Assembly: GCF_900115475.1 (NCBI RefSeq)
Contig: NZ_FOWP01000016.1
Location: 62,001 to 126,000 of the forward strand
From: Ectopseudomonas composti
GTDB lineage: Bacteria; Pseudomonadota; Gammaproteobacteria; Pseudomonadales; Pseudomonadaceae
Reading direction: 5' to 3'
Length of the DNA: 64,000 nt
This document shows, in pieces, positions 16,487 through 26,249 of this stretch (its first letter is position 1; each line of letters begins with the position of its first letter). Position numbers and translations under genes: made by a program. The notes under the pieces were generated by a model. It did not search any database. It saw nothing but the letters and a program-made list of their open reading frames with translations, and was not told the DNA's origin.

Positions 16487-17146
16487 TCAGTGGTGCGCCA
16501 GCTCCAGTACCCGATCGACCAGCTTGTTGATGCCGGAGGCCGCTTCGGCGATGGACTGGGCGAGCATGTAGGCCGGTGTGGTCACCAACTTGCGTTGGCT
16601 GTCTTCGATGATCTCGCTGACGTCGCACTCGTGGTGCTCGGCGCCCATCTGGGTCAGGGTCGCGGCGGTGTCGTGATCGCTGCCGATGGTGCAAACCACG
16701 CCGGCTCCGAAGATTTTCGTTGCCAGCGCTGGGGCGATGCACATCAGGCCAACCGGCTTGCCGGCATCGACGAACGCCTTGCAGGCAGCCAGCACGTCAG
16801 GCTGCACGGTACAGCCGGCGCCGTTGGTGGCGAAGTCGGAGAGGTTCTTTGCCACACCGAAGCCACCGGGCATGATCAACGCGTCGAACTCGGCGATGTG
16901 CAGCAGCTTGACGTCCTTGATCTGGCCGCGGGCGATGCGTGCCGACTCCACCAGCACGTTGCGCGTCTCGTTCATCTCGTCGCCGCTGTAGTGGTCGACC
17001 ACGTGCAACTGCGGCACGTTGGGGGCGAAGCACTGCACTTCGGCGCCACGCTGGTCGAGGCGCAGCAGGGTGATCACACTTTCATGGATCTCGGCGCCAT
17101 CGTAGACGCCACAGCCGGACAGAATCACTGCCACTTTTTTGCTCAT
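16487..17146 (-). CDS. elbB: ElbB/YhbL glyoxalase (isoprenoid biosynthesis protein)
   Basis: 219 aa with the DJ-1/PfpI-like fold. It begins KKVAVILSGCGVYDGAEIHE and has DALIMPGGFGVAKNLSDFA and the conserved Cys in GLMCIAPAL. ElbB of E. coli was linked to early isoprenoid synthesis and has glyoxalase III-type activity. The gene stands alone on the minus strand with a REP-like element behind it. Confidence 0.93.
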   Translation of the reverse strand: MSKKVAVILSGCGVYDGAEIHESVITLLRLDQRGAEVQCFAPNVPQLHVVDHYSGDEMNETRNVLVESARIARGQIKDVKLLHIAEFDALIMPGGFGVAKNLSDFATNGAGCTVQPDVLAACKAFVDAGKPVGLMCIAPALATKIFGAGVVCTIGSDHDTAATLTQMGAEHHECDVSEIIEDSQRKLVTTPAYMLAQSIAEAASGINKLVDRVLELAHH

Positions 17147-17321
17147 GCTCGACTCCTGGTGAGGAAAGACGCGACCGGGAAGCGGGCGCGGGTATTACCA
17201 ATTCTTGGATTGTCGCCAAATGCCACTCGGGCTGTCATTTGCCGCCGCGAAGCCTGGCGCCGCTGCGCATAGGATGAATATCAGCTCATTCCCGACACAA
17301 GTACAACGATATGGCGCAGTC

Positions 17322-18566
17322 ATGAATTACGTTCTCTACGCAGTGCCCTTCTTTTTCCTGCTGATCGGCCTGGAATTGCTCGCTGACCGCTGGCGCGGCA
17401 TGCGCACGTATCGCTTGGCCGATGCTCTCAACAGCCTCAGTGCCGGCGTGCTGTCGCAGGCGACCGGTGTATTGACCAAAGTGGTCGGCCTGCTCACCTA
17501 CGCCTTCGCCTGGGAGCATCTGGCGCTGTTCGAGCTAGCCGAAGGCAGCCTCTGGGTGTGGCTCTTCGCCTTCGTCTTCTACGACTTCTGCTACTACTGG
17601 AACCACCGCCTGGGCCATGAGCGCAACGTGCTCTGGGCCGCCCACGCAGTGCATCACCAGAGCGAGGACTACAACCTTTCCACCGCGTTACGGCAAACCA
17701 GCACGGGGTTCATCTTCGGCTGGATCTTCTACCTGCCGATGGCGTTGGTCGGCGTGCCGCCACTGGTCTTCCTCACCGTCGCTGCCCTGAACCTGCTGTA
17801 TCAGTTCTGGGTGCATACCCGGCATATCCCCAAATTGGGCTGGTTCGAGTGGCTGTTCATCACCCCGTCCAACCACCGCGTGCACCATGCACAGAATCCT
17901 ATCTACATGGATCGCAATTACGGCGGTGTGTTCATTGTCTGGGATCGAATTTTTGGCACCTTCCAGGAGGAGCTCGACGAAGAACCGGTGGTCTTCGGCG
18001 TTACCGTGCCGCTGGCCAGCTGGAACCCGCTATGGGCCAACCTGCAGGTTTACGCCGGGCTATGGAGCGATGCCAAACGTTCCAACTCGTGGTGGGACCG
18101 ATTGCGTATCTGGTTCATGCCCACCGGTTGGCGCCCGGCCGACGTCGCGGCGCGTTACCCGCAGGCCAAGGCGGACCTGAGCCACTTTCGCAAGTTCGAG
18201 GTACCGCTGGGGCGGGGTGCGCAGGTTTACGCGCTGCTGCAGTTCATCTGCTACCTGCTGGCCGGCGTCTGGCTGCTGACGCAGGGCGATTCACTGGCGA
18301 TCAGTGGCGTGCTGCTCGCGTGCCTGTGGATGACCCTGGGCCTGTGCAGCATTGGCCTGTGGCTGGAGAACCGCCGCCATGCCTGGCGGCTGGAGTGCCT
18401 GCGTCTGGCGAGCAACCTGCCGGCATTCTGGCTGGCTGGCGAACTCGGCATGCTGGCGCTGGATGGCACTGCCTGGGCCTGGCTGATCGCTTACAGCCTG
18501 CTCAGCCTGATGGGGATCTGGCTGGCGCGTGGCTCAGCCACGCCGGCGCTGACGCCACCGGTGTAG
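17322..18566 (+). CDS. Sterol desaturase/fatty acid hydroxylase family enzyme
   Basis: 414 aa from ATG 17322 (MNYVLYAVPFFFLL); the open frame extends upstream without support. Several membrane segments surround the di-iron histidine motifs HRLGH, HAVHHQSEDYN and HRVHHAQN. The C-terminal third (about 290-410) adds extra membrane helices. The family uses a membrane di-iron centre to hydroxylate or desaturate lipids; the bacterial substrate is not known. The last 33 bases overlap the convergent DedA gene. Confidence 0.9.
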   Translation: MNYVLYAVPFFFLLIGLELLADRWRGMRTYRLADALNSLSAGVLSQATGVLTKVVGLLTYAFAWEHLALFELAEGSLWVWLFAFVFYDFCYYWNHRLGHERNVLWAAHAVHHQSEDYNLSTALRQTSTGFIFGWIFYLPMALVGVPPLVFLTVAALNLLYQFWVHTRHIPKLGWFEWLFITPSNHRVHHAQNPIYMDRNYGGVFIVWDRIFGTFQEELDEEPVVFGVTVPLASWNPLWANLQVYAGLWSDAKRSNSWWDRLRIWFMPTGWRPADVAARYPQAKADLSHFRKFEVPLGRGAQVYALLQFICYLLAGVWLLTQGDSLAISGVLLACLWMTLGLCSIGLWLENRRHAWRLECLRLASNLPAFWLAGELGMLALDGTAWAWLIAYSLLSLMGIWLARGSATPALTPPV

Positions 18567-19088
18567 CCAGGCCAGGGCGAGCAGCAACACCACGGCCGCG
18601 AGCAGGATGACCTGGTAATTGCGCAGTTCTTCGAGCAGGCCGCCCATGGCGTTGCCCAGGCTGTAGGCCAGCAGGCTGATACCTCCGGCCCAGACGCCGG
18701 CACCGATGGCGTCGAGCAGCAGGTAGCGGCGCCACGAATAGCCGGACAGGCCGATGGTCAGCGGCATCACCGTGCGCAGGCCGTAGAGGAAGCGAAAGCA
18801 CAGCACCCAGAGGTCCGGGTAACGTTGGATCAGCGCGCTGGCGCGGTCGCCCAGCGGCTGCCAGCGTGGTTTGCGTGCCAGCAGCGCGCGGCCGTGACGG
18901 CGGCCCAGGTAGTACCACAACTGGTCGCTGGCGAAGGTGCCGAGAAAGGCGCACAGCGCAACCCATTCGATCTCCAACACGTTGCGCACGGCCATGTACG
19001 CCGCCAGCAGCAACGACACTTCACCTTCGAGGAAGGTGCCGAGAACCAGTGCCGGGTAGCCAAACTGGCGAATGAGGTCTTGGAGCAT
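18534..19088 (-). CDS. DedA family membrane protein
   Basis: 184 aa with about four to five hydrophobic segments. GTFLEGEVSLLLAAYMA carries the conserved acidic residue, and FRFLYGLRTVMPLTIGLSG is the DedA signature with an Arg. DedA (SNARE-associated) proteins are now linked to phospholipid or undecaprenyl phosphate flipping. The gene is convergent with and overlaps the desaturase-type gene by 33 bases, and is divergent from hemB. Confidence 0.88.
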   Translation of the reverse strand: MLQDLIRQFGYPALVLGTFLEGEVSLLLAAYMAVRNVLEIEWVALCAFLGTFASDQLWYYLGRRHGRALLARKPRWQPLGDRASALIQRYPDLWVLCFRFLYGLRTVMPLTIGLSGYSWRRYLLLDAIGAGVWAGGISLLAYSLGNAMGGLLEELRNYQVILLAAVVLLLALAWLHRWRQRRRG

Positions 19089-19305
19089 GCCGTGCGCTCG
19101 ATGATGGGGTGCTGAAGACTACTCTGACCACAAGGAAGCCGGAAGGTGGCGCGTCATGCCACAATGGTCAGGTTTCGTGGCATTGCCGCCGCCCGCCCTG
19201 GCTGCGACCCGCAGTCGCATCGCGTCATGCGGCTGTCATCATTTGGTCATAATGCCCGCTTATAACCGTCACACTGGCCCGCCCGTGCGGGCTCTGGAGT
19301 CTGCC

Positions 19306-20319
19306 GTGAGCGTTACCCCCGCCAATCGTCTGTTCCCTGCCACCCGTCTGCGCCGCAATCGTCGCGACGACTTCTCCCGCCGCCTGGTGCGCGAGAATCG
19401 CCTGAGCGTCGATGACCTGATCCTGCCGGTGTTCGTCCTCGACGGCGACAACCGTCGTGAAACCGTGCCATCGATGCCGGGTGTCGAACGCCTGTCCATC
19501 GATCTGCTGCTCAAGGAAGCCGAGCACTGGGTGGCGCTGGGCATCCCGGCGCTGGCGTTGTTTCCGGTCACGCCGCTGGAGAAGAAATCGCTCGACGGCA
19601 GCGAGGCCTGGAACCCGGATGGCATCGCCCAGCGTGCGATTCGTGCCCTGCGCGAGAAATTCCCCGAACTGGGGGTGATCAGCGACGTGGCCCTCGACCC
19701 CTTCACCACCCACGGTCAGGACGGCATTCTCGACGAATCCGGCTACGTGCAGAACGACATCACCGTCGATGCGCTGGTCAAGCAGGCGCTGTCGCATGCC
19801 GAAGCCGGTGCCCAGGTGGTGGCACCGTCGGACATGATGGACGGCCGCGTGCAGGCGATCCGTGAGGCACTGGAGCTGGCCGATCACGTCAACGTGCGCA
19901 TCATGGCCTACTCGGCCAAGTACGCCAGCGCCTACTACGGCCCGTTCCGCGATGCGGTGGGCTCGGCTGCCAATCTCGGCAAGGGTAACAAGCTCGGCTA
20001 CCAGATGGACCCGGCCAACGGCAACGAGGCGCTGCATGAAGTGGCCGCCGACCTGGCCGAAGGCGCCGACATGGTCATGGTCAAACCGGGCATGCCCTAC
20101 TTGGACATCCTCTGGCGCGTGAAGGATGCCTACAAGGTGCCGACCTTCGTCTACCAGGTCAGTGGCGAGTACGCCATGCACATGGCCGCGATCCAGAACG
20201 GCTGGCTCAGCGAGGCCGTCATCCTGGAGTCGCTCACCGCCTTCAAACGTGCGGGTGCCGATGGCATCCTCACCTATTTCGCCGTACGGGCGGCAGAACT
20301 GCTAAAACAAGGGCAATGA
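19306..20319 (+). CDS. hemB: Delta-aminolevulinic acid dehydratase
   Basis: 337 aa from GTG 19306; the open frame begins at 19156, but the P. aeruginosa enzyme has exactly this length and starts at the matching residues. It condenses two aminolaevulinates to porphobilinogen. The metal site DVALDPFTTHGQDGI has aspartates in place of the zinc cysteines, as in the Mg-dependent Pseudomonas enzyme. The Schiff-base lysines lie in MAYSAKYASAYYGP and MVKPGMPYLD. It supplies HemC, encoded 18 kb away. It is 19 bp ahead of ppk. Confidence 0.96.
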   Translation: MSVTPANRLFPATRLRRNRRDDFSRRLVRENRLSVDDLILPVFVLDGDNRRETVPSMPGVERLSIDLLLKEAEHWVALGIPALALFPVTPLEKKSLDGSEAWNPDGIAQRAIRALREKFPELGVISDVALDPFTTHGQDGILDESGYVQNDITVDALVKQALSHAEAGAQVVAPSDMMDGRVQAIREALELADHVNVRIMAYSAKYASAYYGPFRDAVGSAANLGKGNKLGYQMDPANGNEALHEVAADLAEGADMVMVKPGMPYLDILWRVKDAYKVPTFVYQVSGEYAMHMAAIQNGWLSEAVILESLTAFKRAGADGILTYFAVRAAELLKQGQ

Positions 20320-20338
20320 CGCCCTCAGGAACCGAGTG

Positions 20339-22522
20339 ATGAACAGCGAAGGACTCAACAGCGAAGTGCTCGACAACAACCCGCCTCCGGCCGAGGTGGT
20401 CGCCGAGACGCCCGTGGTGGAAACCCCGCCGCCGGCGCCGATTCCCGGCCTGGATGACAGCAGCCTGTACATCCACCGCGAACTGTCGCAGCTGCAGTTC
20501 AACATCCGCGTGCTGGAACAGGCGCTGGACGAGTCCTATCCGCTGCTCGAACGCCTGAAGTTCCTGTTGATCTTCTCCAGCAACCTCGACGAATTCTTCG
20601 AAATTCGTGTCGCCGGCCTGAAGAAGCAGATCAACTTCGCCCGCGAACAGGCCGGCGCCGACGGCCTGCAGCCGCATCAGGCGCTGGCGCGTATCAGCGA
20701 GCTGGTGCACGAACAGGTCGAGCGCCAGTACGCGATCCTCAACGACACGCTGTTCCCGGCGTTGGCCAAGCACAACATCAACTTCATCCGTCGCCGTTAC
20801 TGGACGACCAAGCTCAAGGCCTGGGTGCGCCGCTACTTCCGCGACGAGATCGCGCCGATCATCACGCCCATCGGCCTCGACCCGACGCACCCTTTCCCGC
20901 TGCTGGTGAACAAGAGCCTGAACTTCATCGTCGAGCTGGAAGGCGTCGATGCCTTCGGCCGCGACTCCGGTCTGGCCATCATTCCGGCGCCGCGTCTGCT
21001 GCCGCGCATCATCAAGGTGCCGGAAGATGTCGGCGGCCCGGGCGACAACTACGTGTTCCTCTCGTCGATGATCCACGCCCACGCCGATGACCTGTTCCAG
21101 GGCATGAAGGTCAAGGGCTGCTACCAGTTCCGCCTGACCCGTAACGCCGACCTGTCGGTGGATACCGAGGACGTCGAGGACCTGGCGCGCGCCCTGCGCG
21201 GCGAGCTGTTCAGCCGTCGTTACGGCGATGCGGTGCGCCTGGAAGTGGTCGACACCTGCCCGAAACACCTGCGTGACCACCTGCTCAAGCAGTTCGGCCT
21301 GACCGAGGGCGAGCTGTACCAGGTCAACGGCCCGGTCAACCTGACCCGCCTGTTCAGCATCACTGGCCTGGATAACCACCCGGACCTGCAGTACGCGCCG
21401 TTCACGCCGGTGATCCCCAAGCTGCTGCAGAACTCGGAGAACATCTTCAACGTGGTCAGCAAGCAGGACATCCTCCTGCTGCATCCCTTCGAGTCCTTCA
21501 CGCCGGTGGTCGACTTGCTACGCCAGGCGGCGAAAGATCCGCATGTGCTGGCGATCAAGCAGACCTTGTATCGCTCCGGCGCCAACTCTGAGATCGTCGA
21601 CGCGCTGGTGGAAGCGGCGCGCAACGGCAAGGAAGTCACCGCGGTGATCGAGTTGCGCGCGCGCTTCGACGAAGAGTCCAACCTGGCTCTGGCCAGCCGC
21701 CTGCAGGCTGCTGGTGCGGTGGTGATCTATGGCGTGGTCGGTTTCAAGACCCACGCCAAGATGATGCTGATTCTGCGTCGTGAGAACGGCGAGATCGTCC
21801 GCTACGCCCACCTCGGCACCGGTAACTACCACGCCGGTAACGCCAGGCTGTACACCGACTACAGCCTGCTGACCGCCGACGTCGCGCTCGGTGAGGACGT
21901 GTCCAAGCTGTTCAGCCAGCTGATCGGCATGGGCAAGACCTTGCGCATGAAGAAGCTGCTGCACGCGCCCTTCACCCTGAAGAAGACCCTGCTCGACCTG
22001 ATCGCCAAGGAAACCGCCGCGGCGGCCGAAGGCAAGCCGGCGCAGATCATCGCCAAGTTCAACTCGTTGACCGATCCGAAGATCATCCGCGCGTTGTACA
22101 AGGCCAGCCAGACCGGGGTGAAGATCGATCTGGTGGTACGTGGCATGTGCTGCCTGCGTCCGGGCATCGCGGGGGTATCGCACAACATCCAGGTGCGCTC
22201 GATCATCGGTCGCTTCCTCGAACACACGCGGGTGTTCTACTTCCTCAACGGCGGCGACGAGAAGATCTACCTGTCCAGCGCCGACTGGATGGAGCGCAAC
22301 CTCGACAAGCGCGTGGAGACCTGCTTCCCGGTGGAAGGCAAGAAACTCATCATGCGTGTGAAGAAGGAGCTGGAGAGCTACCTGACCGACAACACCCAGG
22401 CTTGGGTGCTGCAGTCTGACGGTCGTTATCTGCGTCAGCAGCCCACCGGTAACCAGAACCCGCGCAGCGCGCAGTCCGGCTTGCTGGAGAAGCTCACCGC
22501 CCCGGTAATCGTGACGCGCTAA
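20339..22522 (+). CDS. ppk: Polyphosphate kinase 1
   Basis: 727 aa from ATG 20339 (a GTG codon directly precedes it). It makes polyphosphate from ATP. The four-domain PPK1 layout is visible: the N domain with RELSQLQFNIRVLEQAL, then the two PLD-like catalytic domains. His472 in GFKTHAKMMLI is the likely phosphorylated residue and GTGNYHAGNARLYTDYS follows. GMCCLRPG and FLNGGDEKIYLSSADWM mark the C-terminal domain. The first 35 residues are a Pro/Glu-rich extension. It is convergent with ppx, which degrades its product. Confidence 0.96.
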   Translation: MNSEGLNSEVLDNNPPPAEVVAETPVVETPPPAPIPGLDDSSLYIHRELSQLQFNIRVLEQALDESYPLLERLKFLLIFSSNLDEFFEIRVAGLKKQINFAREQAGADGLQPHQALARISELVHEQVERQYAILNDTLFPALAKHNINFIRRRYWTTKLKAWVRRYFRDEIAPIITPIGLDPTHPFPLLVNKSLNFIVELEGVDAFGRDSGLAIIPAPRLLPRIIKVPEDVGGPGDNYVFLSSMIHAHADDLFQGMKVKGCYQFRLTRNADLSVDTEDVEDLARALRGELFSRRYGDAVRLEVVDTCPKHLRDHLLKQFGLTEGELYQVNGPVNLTRLFSITGLDNHPDLQYAPFTPVIPKLLQNSENIFNVVSKQDILLLHPFESFTPVVDLLRQAAKDPHVLAIKQTLYRSGANSEIVDALVEAARNGKEVTAVIELRARFDEESNLALASRLQAAGAVVIYGVVGFKTHAKMMLILRRENGEIVRYAHLGTGNYHAGNARLYTDYSLLTADVALGEDVSKLFSQLIGMGKTLRMKKLLHAPFTLKKTLLDLIAKETAAAAEGKPAQIIAKFNSLTDPKIIRALYKASQTGVKIDLVVRGMCCLRPGIAGVSHNIQVRSIIGRFLEHTRVFYFLNGGDEKIYLSSADWMERNLDKRVETCFPVEGKKLIMRVKKELESYLTDNTQAWVLQSDGRYLRQQPTGNQNPRSAQSGLLEKLTAPVIVTR

Positions 22523-22548
22523 AAAGGCCGCTTGCGGCGATCTGATGA

Positions 22549-22572
22549 CCCTCTCCCGCTTGCGGGAGAGGG
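22549..22572. repeat. Perfect 11-bp inverted repeat between ppk and ppx
   Basis: CCCTCTCCCGC, two-base loop and its exact complement, followed by a partial second copy (GGGCGGGAGAGGGC). This is a common dispersed element in pseudomonads and may terminate either convergent transcript. The rest of the 254-bp gap holds a single GCGCACCCTACGG REP-like half at 22733-22745. Confidence 0.55.
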
Positions 22573-22776
22573 TGCCCGAAGGGCGGGAGAGGGCTTAGAT
22601 GGCCGCGTGCCGTAGTGCTTCTTACGCCGATGAGCGCCTGATCGCTGGCGATCAGGCCGGAGGAGAGGGCTTTGCGGTCTTGGCGGGTTGCACCCGCTCT
22701 ACAGGTTTCCCGCCCGAAATCCCGGTGCGCACGGCGCACCCTACGGGGTTGATAGCGGGTTTGACTCAGAAGGTGA

Positions 22777-24279
22777 TCAGCGCACGCTCAGCGTCAGGTC
22801 GATGCGCTTGAGCCACTCGGCTTCGGCCTCGAAGTCCGCCTGAGTCAGCGGGTTGGCTGTCAGCCAGCCTTCCGGGAAGAGGATTTCCAGGCTGTTGTCG
22901 CCGGCCTTGAATTGCACCTCGGGCATGCTCTGCGTACCGCGAATGTGGTGGAAGAGGATGGCGAAACGCAGCAGCACGCACAGGCGTATCAGCTTCACGC
23001 CTTCCTCGCCGAAGTCGGCGAACTTGTCCTTGGGAATGTTACGGCGGTGGCCGCGCACCAGCAGGGCGAGCATCTGCTGGTCCTGGCGGGAAAAGCCGGA
23101 CAGGTCGGAGTGCTCGATCAGATAGGCGCCGTGCTTGTGGTACTGGTAGTGGGCGATATCCAGGCCCACTTCGTGCACCTTGGCGCCCCAACTGAGCAGT
23201 TCGCGGTGCCAATCGTCGGTCAGGCCCCAGTCGTTCGCGACCTTGTCCAGCGCCGACAGTGCCTTGGCCTCGACCCGTGCGGCCTGGTCGACATCGACGT
23301 GGTAACGCTCCATGAAGGCCGACAGCGTGCGTTCGCGGACGTCCTCGTGCTGGTGACGGCCGAGCAGGTCGTACAGCACGCCTTCGCGTAGCGCGCCTTC
23401 GGAGTGGCTCATGCGCTGGATATCGCAGGCATCGAAGATGGCTTCGAGAATCGCCAGGCCGGCCGGGAAGATGCCGCGCCGATCCGGCTTGATGCCGTCG
23501 AGGTCGATCTTCTCCACCTCGCCGAGCTTGAACAGTTTGCGCTTGAGCCAGGCCAGCCCCTCGACCGTCACCTCGCCATTGCCTAGGCCGGCAGCCTTGG
23601 TCGTCAGGCCGATGGCCTTGATGGTGCCGGAAGCGCCAACGGCATCTTCCCAGCCGAGGCGGCGCAGGCTCTGCTCGATACCCATCAGCTCCAGGCGGGC
23701 GGCGGTGTAAGCCTGGGCATAGCGCGCCGGGGTGATCTTGCCGTCCTTGAAATAGCGCTGGGTGAAGCTCACGCAGCCCATCTGCAGGCTTTCGCGCAGC
23801 AATGGCTCGAAGCGCTGGCCAATGATGAACTCGGTGCTGCCGCCGCCGATGTCGGCGACCAGGCGCTTGCCGGGGGTGTCGGCGATGCTGTGGGAAACAC
23901 CGAGGTAGATCAGGCGTGCTTCCTCGCGGCCGGAAATCACCTCGACCTGATGGCCGAGAATTTCCTCGGCGCGGCGGATGAACACGGCACGGTTGCGTGC
24001 TTCACGCAGGGCATTGGTGCCGACCACGCGCACCGCGCCTTCCGGCAGCGTGGTGGTGAACTGGGCGAAGCGGCGCAGGCAGTCGAGGCCGCGTTGCATG
24101 GCTTCCTCGCTGAGCTGGCGCTCGTCGTCCAGGCCTGCCGCCAACTGCACCTTGTCGCCGAGGCGTTCGAGGATGCGAATCTCGTGATTGTCGGCCTTGG
24201 CCAGCACCATATGAAAGCTGTTCGAACCCAGGTCGATGGCAGCGATCAGGGGAAAACTTTCGGCAGGGGCTTTGGGCAT
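22777..24279 (-). CDS. ppx: Exopolyphosphatase
   Basis: 500 aa of the Ppx/GppA phosphatase family. The N-terminal phosphate-binding motif AIDLGSNSFHMVLAK and the second motif VADIGGGSTEFI belong to the sugar kinase/Hsp70-like fold. A C-terminal HD-like helical domain (about residues 320-500) is present, as in full-length Ppx. It releases phosphate from polyphosphate ends and can act on ppGpp-type substrates. It is transcribed towards ppk. Confidence 0.95.
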   Translation of the reverse strand: MPKAPAESFPLIAAIDLGSNSFHMVLAKADNHEIRILERLGDKVQLAAGLDDERQLSEEAMQRGLDCLRRFAQFTTTLPEGAVRVVGTNALREARNRAVFIRRAEEILGHQVEVISGREEARLIYLGVSHSIADTPGKRLVADIGGGSTEFIIGQRFEPLLRESLQMGCVSFTQRYFKDGKITPARYAQAYTAARLELMGIEQSLRRLGWEDAVGASGTIKAIGLTTKAAGLGNGEVTVEGLAWLKRKLFKLGEVEKIDLDGIKPDRRGIFPAGLAILEAIFDACDIQRMSHSEGALREGVLYDLLGRHQHEDVRERTLSAFMERYHVDVDQAARVEAKALSALDKVANDWGLTDDWHRELLSWGAKVHEVGLDIAHYQYHKHGAYLIEHSDLSGFSRQDQQMLALLVRGHRRNIPKDKFADFGEEGVKLIRLCVLLRFAILFHHIRGTQSMPEVQFKAGDNSLEILFPEGWLTANPLTQADFEAEAEWLKRIDLTLSVR

Positions 24280-24377
24280 GATTACGGCATCTCGTTCGAT
24301 TTCCGCGCCATCCTGCCACGACTGAGCGCATGAGCCAACGCATACGGATGTCGCATGAAACTGGTCTAGACCTGTGG

Positions 24378-24887
24378 TTAGGGCAGGTTCAGGGCACTCA
24401 GCGGCTGTTTCAACAGCTGCTCGTCACAGTTATGGCCGTCGCCGCCACGGTCCACCACGAGGAAGCGGCCAGGGTGTTGCAGGCACAGCAACGGGTGATG
24501 CCAGGTACCGCGAGCGTAGTTCACGCCCTGGTCCGGCTCGCTGATGAAGGCGCGGATCTTCGACTCGTCCAGCTCACCTGGCGGGGCGACGACGATCAGC
24601 ATGCGTCCACCGTCAACCGGATAGAACGCCTGGCTGCCCAGCGGGTGGCGTTCGAGCATGCGAATCTCTAAGGGCGGGTGCCAGGCCTTGCCTTCGAACA
24701 GGTTGACCAGGGTGCGTGCTGACTCGCCGGCCAGCTTCACCTGCGCCAGGTCGTGGTAGCGCGTGGTGGTGCCAGCGTTGATCGGGAAGGCCGTTGCGCC
24801 GGCCGTTTCGATCACCTCGCCGAAGGGCGCGAAGGCTTCGCGGGTCAGTGGCGCGATACGCAGTGGCAGCGGGGCCGGCGCGTTCAC
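24378..24887 (-). CDS. allA: Ureidoglycolate lyase (AllA family)
   Basis: 169 aa starting at a GTG whose last bases overlap the stop of the ABC ATPase (GTGA). The much longer open frame upstream is a shadow of that ATPase. Motifs are LTREAFAPFGEVIE near the start, FYPVDGGRMLIVVAP, and the C-terminal cupin part NYARGTWHHPLLCL. AllA splits ureidoglycolate to glyoxylate and urea at the end of purine ureide breakdown. Being the last gene of an ABC importer operon suggests that the transporter brings in a ureide or related compound (inference). Confidence 0.88.
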   Translation of the reverse strand: MNAPAPLPLRIAPLTREAFAPFGEVIETAGATAFPINAGTTTRYHDLAQVKLAGESARTLVNLFEGKAWHPPLEIRMLERHPLGSQAFYPVDGGRMLIVVAPPGELDESKIRAFISEPDQGVNYARGTWHHPLLCLQHPGRFLVVDRGGDGHNCDEQLLKQPLSALNLP

Positions 24888-25615
24888 AGGTTCACCGAGC
24901 TGATGAAGTTGCGCAGCTCTTCGGTCTGCGGGGCGGCGAACAGCGTCTTGGGATCGCCGATCTCGTGCACCTTGCCCTGGTGCATGAACACCAGCTTGTC
25001 GCCCACTTCGCGAGCGAAGCGCATCTCGTGGGTGACCATGATCAGGGTCATGCCCTCGCTGGCCAGTTGCTTGACCACAGCCAGCACCTCGTTGACCAAT
25101 TCCGGGTCGAGCGCCGAGGTGATCTCGTCGCACAGCAGCACCTTGGGCGACATGGCCAGGGCGCGGGCGATGGCCACACGCTGTTGCTGGCCGCCTGACA
25201 GGCGCTCGGGGTAGGCGTCGAACTTCTCCGCCAGGCCGACCCGCTCGAGCATCTGCCGCGCAACTTTTTCGGCGTCGGCGCGTGAGGTCTTCTTCACTAC
25301 CTGCGGCGCGAGCATGACGTTCTCGCCGACGGTCAGGTGTGGGAACAGGTTGAACTGCTGGAACACCATGCCGACCTTCTGTCGCAGGCTGCGCAGGTCG
25401 GCGCGGGCGGCGTCGATATACTCGCCGTCGACTTCGATCACGCCGTCGTTGATCGACTCCAGGCCGTTGAGGGTGCGCAGGAAGGTGCTCTTGCCCGAGC
25501 CGCTGCGACCGATGATGGCGACCACTTCGCCTTCCTCGACGGCCAGGTCGATGCCCTTGAGCACGTGGTTGTCGCCGTAATACTTGTGCAGGGCGGTGAC
25601 GTTAAGCAGTGACAT
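24884..25615 (-). CDS. Polar amino-acid-type ABC transporter ATPase
   Basis: 243 aa with Walker A GRSGSGKST, the PAAT signature LSGGQQQRVAIARALAM, Walker B VLLCDEITSALDPE and the H-loop MVTHEMRFAREV. It matches the GlnQ/HisP class. It energises uptake by the two permeases encoded just upstream; their coding ends overlap its start by 14 bases. Confidence 0.93.
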   Translation of the reverse strand: MSLLNVTALHKYYGDNHVLKGIDLAVEEGEVVAIIGRSGSGKSTFLRTLNGLESINDGVIEVDGEYIDAARADLRSLRQKVGMVFQQFNLFPHLTVGENVMLAPQVVKKTSRADAEKVARQMLERVGLAEKFDAYPERLSGGQQQRVAIARALAMSPKVLLCDEITSALDPELVNEVLAVVKQLASEGMTLIMVTHEMRFAREVGDKLVFMHQGKVHEIGDPKTLFAAPQTEELRNFISSVNL

Positions 25616-26249
25616 TCAGCCTCCTTTCCAGGCGGTATGCAGCGAGCGAGAGCGGGTAGCAAAGCAGGAAGTAACCGAGGGCGACGAAGCCGTAGACCAT
25701 GAAGGGTTCGAAGGTGGCGTTGGCCAGCATGCTGCCGGTCTTGGTCAGCTCGGTGAAACCGATGATCGAGGTCACCGCGGTGCCCTTGACCACCTGCACC
25801 GAGAAACCGACGGTGGGCGCCACGGCGATGCGCAGCGCTTGCGGCAGCACGACGTGGCGCAGGGTTTCCAGGCGGCTCATGGCCAGGCTTTCAGCGGCCT
25901 CCCACTGGCCGCGGGTGATCGACTCGACGCAGCCGCGCCAGATCTCGGCGAGAAAGGCGCTGGTGAACAGCGTCAGCGCGGTGGCCGCAGCCAACCAGGG
26001 CGATACGTCGATACCGAGCAGGGCGATGCCGAAGAACACCAGGAACAGCTGCATCAAAAGCGGCGTGCCCTGGAACAGTTCGATATAGCCACGGGCGAAG
26101 ATGCGCGGTGCCGATAGCGGCGATAGCCTGGCCAGCAATACCAGCAGGCCGGCGATGCCGCCGCAGACGAAGGCCACCAGCGACAGCAGCAGCGTCCATT
26201 GCAGGCCCACCAGCAGGTTGCGCAGGATGTCCCAGAGCGTGAAGTCCAT
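25602..26249 (-). CDS. PAAT-family ABC transporter permease
   Basis: 215 aa from the ATG at 26249 (MDFTLWDILRNLLVG), which shares its base with the end of the other permease gene. There are five membrane segments and the EAA loop ESLAMSRLETLRHVVLPQALR, where the ATPase docks. It is of the HisM/GlnP class and likely pairs with the neighbouring permease. Confidence 0.91.
   Translation of the reverse strand: MDFTLWDILRNLLVGLQWTLLLSLVAFVCGGIAGLLVLLARLSPLSAPRIFARGYIELFQGTPLLMQLFLVFFGIALLGIDVSPWLAAATALTLFTSAFLAEIWRGCVESITRGQWEAAESLAMSRLETLRHVVLPQALRIAVAPTVGFSVQVVKGTAVTSIIGFTELTKTGSMLANATFEPFMVYGFVALGYFLLCYPLSLAAYRLERRLNVTA

Noticed and set aside
19156..19305. Longer N-terminus for HemB
   Set aside because: The family length of 337 aa and the conserved TPANR start agree with GTG 19306.
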